A DNA stretch of 64,000 nt from Pseudoflavonifractor phocaeensis (GTDB lineage Bacteria; Bacillota; Clostridia; Oscillospirales; Oscillospiraceae). The position numbers and the translations under genes were made by a program. The stretch lies in NCBI RefSeq assembly GCF_021531815.1, contig NZ_JADYUM010000001.1, positions 62,001-126,000 of the forward strand, in the 5' to 3' direction. Below are positions 59,452 through 64,000 of this stretch, piece after piece. Position 1 is the stretch's first letter. Each line of letters begins with the position of its first letter. The notes under the pieces were generated by a model. It had not been told where the DNA came from and searched no databases. It saw nothing but the letters and a program-made list of their open reading frames with translations.

Positions 59452-61617
59452 ATGGACCCCATGATCCAAACCCTGGCCTGTGAACTGGGCCGCACCGAAG
59501 AACAGGTGCAGAACGTTGTCAATCTGATCGACGAGGGGGCTACCATCCCCTTTATCGCCCGGTACCGGAAGGAGCTTCACGGCTCTATGGACGACCAGCT
59601 GCTGCGCCAGCTGGCGGACCGGCTGCAATACCTGCGCAATCTGGACCAGCGCAGAACCGAGGTGAAGGCCTCCATCGAAAACCAGGGCAAGCTGACCGCG
59701 GAACTGACCGCCGCCATCGATAACGCCGCTACTCTGGCTGAGGTGGAGGACCTGTACCGCCCCTACAAGCAGAAGCGCCGCACCCGGGCCACCATCGCCC
59801 GGGAAAAGGGGTTAGCTCCCCTGGCCGACCTGCTCTTTGCCCACAGCGGCCCCGCCGTGATCCCCGAGGAGGCAGCCGCCGGCTTCATCGACCCTGAAAA
59901 GGGCGTGGAGACCGTAGAAGATGCCCTCCAGGGCGCCAGCGACATCATCGCCGAGGAGATCTCCGATGACGCCGACATCCGCAAGGAGCTGCGGGAGCTG
60001 TACCTGCGCCGTGCGGTATTGGTGTCCAAGGCCGCGGCCAAGGAGCCGGAGGACAGCGTCTACCGGCTCTATTACGACTTCAAGTGCCCGGTGAACCGCC
60101 TCCAGGGCTATCAGGTGCTGGCCGTCAACCGGGGCGAGCGGGAGGAGATTTTAAAGGTCAGCGTGGAACTGGACCCGGAGACCGCCCACGTCACTGTCCG
60201 CCGGGCGGTGGTGCCTGGGACGGCCGCCATGGCCTTCGTCCGCGCCGCCGCGGATGACGCCTATGACCGGCTCATCCAGCCCTCCATGGAACGGGAGATC
60301 CGGAACTATCTCACGGACCAGGCCAACGAGGGTGCCATCCACATGTTCGCTCTGAACCTAAAGCCCCTGCTGATGCAGCCCCCTGTCAAGGGCAAGGTGA
60401 CCATGGGCCTGGACCCCGGCTACCGCATGGGCTGTAAGGTGGCGGTGGTGGACGGCACCGGCAAGGTGCTGGACACCACGGTGGTCTACCCCACCCACGG
60501 GGAGCGGCAGAAGCAGGAGTGCATTGCCAAACTGGCCGCCCTCATCAAAAAGCACGGCGTGGAGCACATCGCCATCGGCAACGGCACCGCCAGCCGGGAG
60601 ACGGAGCAGATGACCGTGGAGCTGATCAAAAAAGTGGGCGGCGGCGTCTCCTACATGATCGTCAGCGAAGCGGGGGCCTCGGTGTACTCCGCCTCCAAGC
60701 TGGCCGCCGAGGAGTTCCCCCAGTTTGACGTGAATCTGAGAAGCGCCGTCTCCATCGCCAGGCGGCTCCAGGACCCCCTGGCCGAGCTGGTGAAGATCGA
60801 CCCCAAGGCCATTGGTGTGGGCCAGTACCAGCACGATATGCCCCAGGCCCGTCTGGGCGAGACTCTGGACGGTGTGGTGGAGGACTGTGTCAACGCCGTG
60901 GGGGTGGACGCCAACACCGCTTCTCCCTCCCTGCTCCAGCGGGTCTCCGGCCTCACAGCGGCCACCGCCAAGAACCTGGTGAAATACCGGGAGGAGAACG
61001 GCATCTTCACCACCCGGAAGCAGCTTTTGAAGGTCCCCAAGCTGGGTCCCAAAGCCTTTGAGCAGTGCGCCGGCTTCCTCCGGGTCCCCGAGAGCAAATC
61101 CGTGCTGGACAACACCGGGGTCCACCCGGAGAGCTATGCCGCCGCGGAAAAACTGCTGGAGGCCTGCGGATACACGCTGGCCGATGTAAAGGCAGGGAAC
61201 ATCGGAGAACTGAAGACACGCGCGGAAGCCATCGGCTTGGAGAAACTGTCGGAGACCTGCGGCGCGGGCGTGCCTACCCTGGCTGACATTGTCAAGGAGC
61301 TGATGAAACCCGGCCGCGACCCCCGGGACGAGCTGCCCGCGCCCATCCTCCGCACCGACGTCATGGAGGCCAAGGATCTGAAACCTGGAATGGAGCTCCA
61401 GGGTACCGTTCGCAACGTCACCGACTTCGGTGTGTTTGTGGACATCGGCGTCCACCAGGACGGCCTGGTCCATATCTCCAAGCTGCCTCGGCGGGTACGC
61501 CACCCCTCTGAACTTCTCTCCGTGGGGGATGTGGTCACCGTTTGGGTGGTGGAGGTGGATGAGAAGAAAAAACGCATCTCCCTGACCATGAAAAAGCCAG
61601 GTGATGGCGGAAGATAA
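59452..61617 (+). CDS. tex: Tex-family RNA-binding transcription accessory protein
   Basis: A 721-residue Tex/YhgF protein. Domains in order: N-terminal helical region with LIDEGATIPFIARYRKE (about 24-40), YqgF RNase-H-like domain with VTMGLDPGYRMGCKVAVVDG (about 315-334), helix-hairpin-helix region with LLQRVSGLTAATAKNLVKYR and a C-terminal S1 RNA-binding domain (GMELQGTVRNVTDFGVFVDI). Tex helps transcription complexes and affects RNA fate. AAGGAGAGCG precedes the ATG at 59452; 32 upstream codons were dropped. Confidence 0.96.
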   Translation: MDPMIQTLACELGRTEEQVQNVVNLIDEGATIPFIARYRKELHGSMDDQLLRQLADRLQYLRNLDQRRTEVKASIENQGKLTAELTAAIDNAATLAEVEDLYRPYKQKRRTRATIAREKGLAPLADLLFAHSGPAVIPEEAAAGFIDPEKGVETVEDALQGASDIIAEEISDDADIRKELRELYLRRAVLVSKAAAKEPEDSVYRLYYDFKCPVNRLQGYQVLAVNRGEREEILKVSVELDPETAHVTVRRAVVPGTAAMAFVRAAADDAYDRLIQPSMEREIRNYLTDQANEGAIHMFALNLKPLLMQPPVKGKVTMGLDPGYRMGCKVAVVDGTGKVLDTTVVYPTHGERQKQECIAKLAALIKKHGVEHIAIGNGTASRETEQMTVELIKKVGGGVSYMIVSEAGASVYSASKLAAEEFPQFDVNLRSAVSIARRLQDPLAELVKIDPKAIGVGQYQHDMPQARLGETLDGVVEDCVNAVGVDANTASPSLLQRVSGLTAATAKNLVKYREENGIFTTRKQLLKVPKLGPKAFEQCAGFLRVPESKSVLDNTGVHPESYAAAEKLLEACGYTLADVKAGNIGELKTRAEAIGLEKLSETCGAGVPTLADIVKELMKPGRDPRDELPAPILRTDVMEAKDLKPGMELQGTVRNVTDFGVFVDIGVHQDGLVHISKLPRRVRHPSELLSVGDVVTVWVVEVDEKKKRISLTMKKPGDGGR

Positions 61618-61641
61618 ATTTTTGTTTATGGGGTGAGAAGA

Positions 61642-62130
61642 TTTCGCCCTGCGGGGCGAGTTCCTTTTGCAGCGATGCAAAAGGAACCAACGGCCCAGGC
61701 CGCAAAATTTGAATGGACTCACACCGCCTTTTTGCTTCGCAGAATTCAGAGGTTTTACGGGGGATCGGCAATACAGCCCGCCTCGGTCACGGCATGACCT
61801 GTCCCTGACACTCCTTACCTCCGTGGCCAGCCGGGGCCGCCCGGTGGGGCGTGCCACTGGATCAAGTTTTACACAGCGGGGCGGGGCAGCGCAGTCAGGA
61901 ACCACGCCGCACAGTTTGGAAACTCAGGCGCTGATATTCAGCGGTTTTCTGTATTCAAGTTTGATCCACCCAGGGCCGAAGGTCCGGAAGGCGGGGCAGC
62001 AAAACCAGGGGATGGGCGCCGGACGTGAGGCAGGCTTTTTTGTAGGACGCCCTTTGGGGTCCGGGCCCGCAGGCCCGGAGATTTTTTGGGTACTTTTGTA
62101 TCTCTACAAAAGTACCTCGCCCGGGGGCGA
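61642..62130. repeat. Non-coding repeat element bounded by inverted double hairpins
   Basis: Left unit: TCGCCC/GGGCGA (61644-61649, 61654-61659) then a 12-bp stem (61660-61671, 61676-61687). Right unit, in reverse order: a 12-bp stem (62089-62100, 62105-62116) then TCGCCC/GGGCGA (62117-62122, 62125-62130). The stems have the same plan, (GT)(T/A)C(C/-)TTTTG, but different bases that still pair. Confidence 0.6.
62059..62088 (+). terminator. Terminator-like hairpin inside the repeat element
   Basis: TCCGGGCC / GGCCCGGA around CGCA, then AGATTTTTT. Confidence 0.65.
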
Positions 62131-62335
62131 AACATCCCCCATCTCCCGTCCCGCCTGTAGGCGAAGTGTTCAAGTACGCCAATTTATCCCAGTATTTGGT
62201 CCACCCGGAAAAGGCAAGGACAGAGCCCTTGCCCTACATCACATGGGTTTCGGTTCCATGGGCAGCGAAACGAAAATTTACAGTGCTTTTTCCGCATAAG
62301 CTACGGTATCACTCTGAATGGAAAGGGGCCTCGCC

Positions 62336-63280
62336 ATGTATCCATTGGCCGTTGTCGACCTCCACTGCGACACCCTCACCGCATTTACTGCCCCCGGGCG
62401 GTGTCAAAATACGCTGGATGACCCCTGTGCCTCCCTATCCCTGACCTGTCTGCCCCGGGGAACCCGCTGGTGCCAGTGCTTCGCCATTTTTATTCCCGAC
62501 GGTCTGTCTCCGGCGGAGTCCGCCGGTTATTACCGCTGCCATCAGCAGAGCTTTATGCGGCAAATGGAGCTTTTTGCCTCCCGGGTCACCCCTTGCCGCA
62601 CCGCCGCTGACATTGAGGCAGCTTGGGCGCAGGGCAAGACTGCCGCCCTTCTGACGGTGGAAAACGGGGCCGCTCTGGCCGGCGACCTGGACCGGGTCGA
62701 CGTCCTGGTCCGGGACGGGGTACGGATGATGACCCTGACCTGGAACGGAGAAAACGAGATCGGCTCCGGCATCGCCTCCGACCATGGGCTGACCTCCTTT
62801 GGCAAATCCCTGATCCCCTGCATGGAGGCAGCGGGCATTTTGGTGGACGTATCCCATCTCAACGACCGGGGCTTTGATGGCCTGCTGGAGGTAGCCAAGA
62901 AACCCTTTGTGGCCTCCCACTCCAACGCGCGCCGGGTGTGCTCCCACAAACGGAACCTCACAGACAACCAAATCCGGGAACTGACCGCCCGGCACTGTCT
63001 CATCGGCTTGAACTACTATGTGGAATTTCTCCGGGACGATGGCCGCCCCACACCGGAGGACCTGTTCGCCCATGTGGACCACTTTTTGGCCTTGGGCGCA
63101 GAAGACTGTCTGGCCCTGGGCTCCGATTTTGACGGTGCGGACCTCCCTCCCTGGCTGGACAGCCCCGAAAAAGTGGCGGGGCTATACGGCCGCTTTTTGG
63201 AGCGCGGGTATGCTCCCGCTCTGTGTGATAAGATCTTTTTCGGCAACGCGCTGGTCTTTTTCCGGGAAAACCTGCATTGA
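62336..63280 (+). CDS. Membrane dipeptidase (peptidase family M19)
   Basis: A 314-residue amidohydrolase-fold zinc dipeptidase, of the renal-dipeptidase type that cleaves L-L and L-D dipeptides. Metal-site motifs are VDLHCDT (residues 7-13), LTVENG, VDVSHLND and ASHSNARRVC, with GSDFDGADLPPW near the C-terminus. The ATG at 62336 follows GAAAGGGG by 9 nt. There is no signal peptide, so it is cytoplasmic. The role is peptide or peptidoglycan-fragment recycling by family; a single-gene unit. Confidence 0.93.
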   Translation: MYPLAVVDLHCDTLTAFTAPGRCQNTLDDPCASLSLTCLPRGTRWCQCFAIFIPDGLSPAESAGYYRCHQQSFMRQMELFASRVTPCRTAADIEAAWAQGKTAALLTVENGAALAGDLDRVDVLVRDGVRMMTLTWNGENEIGSGIASDHGLTSFGKSLIPCMEAAGILVDVSHLNDRGFDGLLEVAKKPFVASHSNARRVCSHKRNLTDNQIRELTARHCLIGLNYYVEFLRDDGRPTPEDLFAHVDHFLALGAEDCLALGSDFDGADLPPWLDSPEKVAGLYGRFLERGYAPALCDKIFFGNALVFFRENLH

Positions 63281-63286
63281 CACCGG

Positions 63287-63315
63287 TTGAAATCCCCTCC
63301 CGCGCAGGGTATACT
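63287..63315 (+). promoter_or_regulatory. Promoter of the AlbA_2-domain gene
   Basis: TTGAAA (63287-63292), 17 bp, TATACT (63310-63315), just after the dipeptidase stop. Confidence 0.75.
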
Positions 63316-63346
63316 GGAATCAAAATACAAGGAGGGGAATGTGCCC

Positions 63347-63853
63347 ATGGCTTCTCTGGAACATCTGGATTTTCTGGACGAGTATCAGGAGGATAACCGT
63401 GTGGAGGCCAAGCGTGCCCAGGGGGGGCTGCCTCACAGCCTCTGGGAGACCTATTCCGCCTTCGCCAATACCCTGGGCGGGGTCATCCTGCTGGGCGTGG
63501 CCGAGGCGGAGGACAAATCCCTGTACTCTGTTCCCCTATTCGACCCCCAGGAGTTGGTGAATGAGTTCTGGGATATGGTCAACGATCCCGCCGTGGTCAG
63601 TTCCAATATTCTCCAACCTGAGGACGTGCAGATCCTGCGCAGCGGAGGCAACGACATCGTAGCGATTTTTGTGCCCCGGGCCGGCTTTCGGCAGCGGCCG
63701 GTCTACCTTGGCCAGGACCCGTACACAGGTACCTACTGCCGGCGCGGCGAGGGGGATTGCCGCTGTCCCCGTCACGAGGTGGAAGCCATGCTCCAGGACC
63801 GGGACAACCCCGCTCCGCTGGCCGGAATAGACCGCGGAACCAACCCACATTGA
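63347..63853 (+). CDS. AlbA_2 / Schlafen-type domain protein, stand-alone
   Basis: A 168-residue protein whose first 130 residues match the AlbA_2 (divergent AAA-4, Schlafen-like) domain: EDNRVEAKRAQGGLPHSLWE then TYSAFANTLGGVILLGVAE. This domain usually precedes a DNA-binding or helicase-like C-terminal region in longer regulators; here it ends with a short tail (GTYCRRGEGDCRCPRHEVEA). AAGGAGGGG lies 6 nt before the ATG at 63347. It has its own promoter and terminator and converges on spoVT. A nucleic-acid role is suggested by the family only. Confidence 0.8.
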   Translation: MASLEHLDFLDEYQEDNRVEAKRAQGGLPHSLWETYSAFANTLGGVILLGVAEAEDKSLYSVPLFDPQELVNEFWDMVNDPAVVSSNILQPEDVQILRSGGNDIVAIFVPRAGFRQRPVYLGQDPYTGTYCRRGEGDCRCPRHEVEAMLQDRDNPAPLAGIDRGTNPH

Positions 63854-63854
63854 T

Positions 63855-63890
63855 AAAACGGACCCGGACAACAGTCCGGGTCCGTTTTTT
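63855..63890. terminator. Terminator between the AlbA_2 gene and spoVT
   Basis: Fifteen-bp arms (63855-63869, 63874-63888) with AACA loop and TTTTTT on the plus side; AAAA on the left gives Ts on the minus strand too, so it can serve both genes. Confidence 0.9.
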
Positions 63891-63999
63891 AACTCTCCAT
63901 ATGACGTCCCAGGAACCCGGCGATGGACTGGGCCAGCTTGTACTCCACCTCTCCGTTCTGGAGGTTCTCTCCTTCCCCGGCAAAAATAACGCAGCCCAG
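63889..63999 (-). CDS. spoVT: SpoVT-type stage V sporulation regulator, C-terminal end (5' part outside window)
   Basis: The last 36 codons, LGCVIFAGEGENLQNGEVEY then KLAQSIAGFLGRHMES, match the end of SpoVT, whose GAF domain finishes with a helix of the type KLAETAAGFLGKQME. SpoVT is an AbrB-family regulator of forespore genes. The frame is open to the window edge. Only the tail is seen, so the call rests on that short match. It is the clearest sign that the organism forms spores. Confidence 0.7.
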   Translation of the reverse strand: MGCVIFAGEGENLQNGEVEYKLAQSIAGFLGRHMES

Positions 64000-64000
64000 C

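Larger units (their letters stand above)
61618..62335. other. 718-bp gene-free stretch containing a repeat element
   Basis: Contains the double-hairpin-bounded repeat (61642-62130), a terminator-like hairpin at 62060-62087 and a GGCAAGG/CCTTGCC hairpin near 62212-62233. A plus-strand open frame crosses most of it but reads through all hairpins and has no ribosome site, so I do not call a gene. Confidence 0.7.

Noticed and set aside
61667-62299. 210-codon open frame through the repeat region
   Set aside because: It crosses several perfect hairpins, lacks a ribosome site and has composition unlike the neighbouring genes. I treat the region as a non-coding repeat.

Overview
The window reads as chromosome from a GC-rich, spore-forming, anaerobic gut Clostridium-class bacterium, most like an Oscillospiraceae member of the Flavonifractor / Lawsonibacter / Intestinimonas type. 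This is an inference from gene content and codon use: folate-dependent histidine fermentation, Fhs, an ATP-dependent PEP carboxykinase, a glmS ribozyme, a SpoVT tail at the right edge, and gut-type mobile elements with tet(W). No rRNA is present to fix the species.

Layout. 1-5.8 kb: sugar-acid catabolism (UxaA-type dehydratase tail, LysR regulator, IlvD/Edd-type dehydratase, MFS transporter, Ldh2-type dehydrogenase). 5.8-18.7 kb: histidine and one-carbon block. A leftward operon ftcD-fchA-hutD-folD-like-folC, a LysR regulator and rightward hutU, hutI and lrp are followed by fhs and a formate/nitrite-type channel. HutU and HutI turn urocanate into formiminoglutamate, FtcD and FchA move the formimino carbon onto tetrahydrofolate, and Fhs can recover it as formate plus ATP. 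The FolD-like protein lacks two catalytic residues. 18.7-21.4 kb: an enolase-superfamily dehydratase, HinT, tRNA-Pro(GGG) and the relic of an integrase-bearing element. 21.4-29.6 kb: metal homeostasis (CopA with a fused C-terminal CopZ-like domain, CsoR, FecCD permease and ATPase, ZIP transporter, MntR/DtxR regulator) with a DUF1836 regulator and DegV.

29.6-44.3 kb: a tandem array of related integrative mobilizable elements at the 3' end of guaA. Element C (about 8.0 kb) is complete: tet(W) with a leader attenuator, a tnpV remnant, MobV-type relaxase, RepA-like ATPase, MobC-like protein, tyrosine integrase, excisionase and a divergent regulator. Element B keeps the regulator-to-rep half but has a truncated relaxase gene. 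Element A is reduced to relaxase and rep fragments fused to B by a deletion. Each unit has a MobV-type oriT and inverted 9-bp iterons; a further pMV158-like oriT lies at the left edge. The att core encodes the Glu-Trp-Glu end of GuaA.

44.3-64 kb: housekeeping genes (guaA, carAB, glmS with its ribozyme, rsmA, pckA, tex), a 27-codon small gene with its own promoter, Shine-Dalgarno and terminator, DUF421 / DUF4363 / EamA / DUF1275 membrane proteins, a roughly 490-bp non-coding repeat bounded by inverted double hairpins, an M19 dipeptidase, an AlbA_2-domain protein and the end of spoVT.
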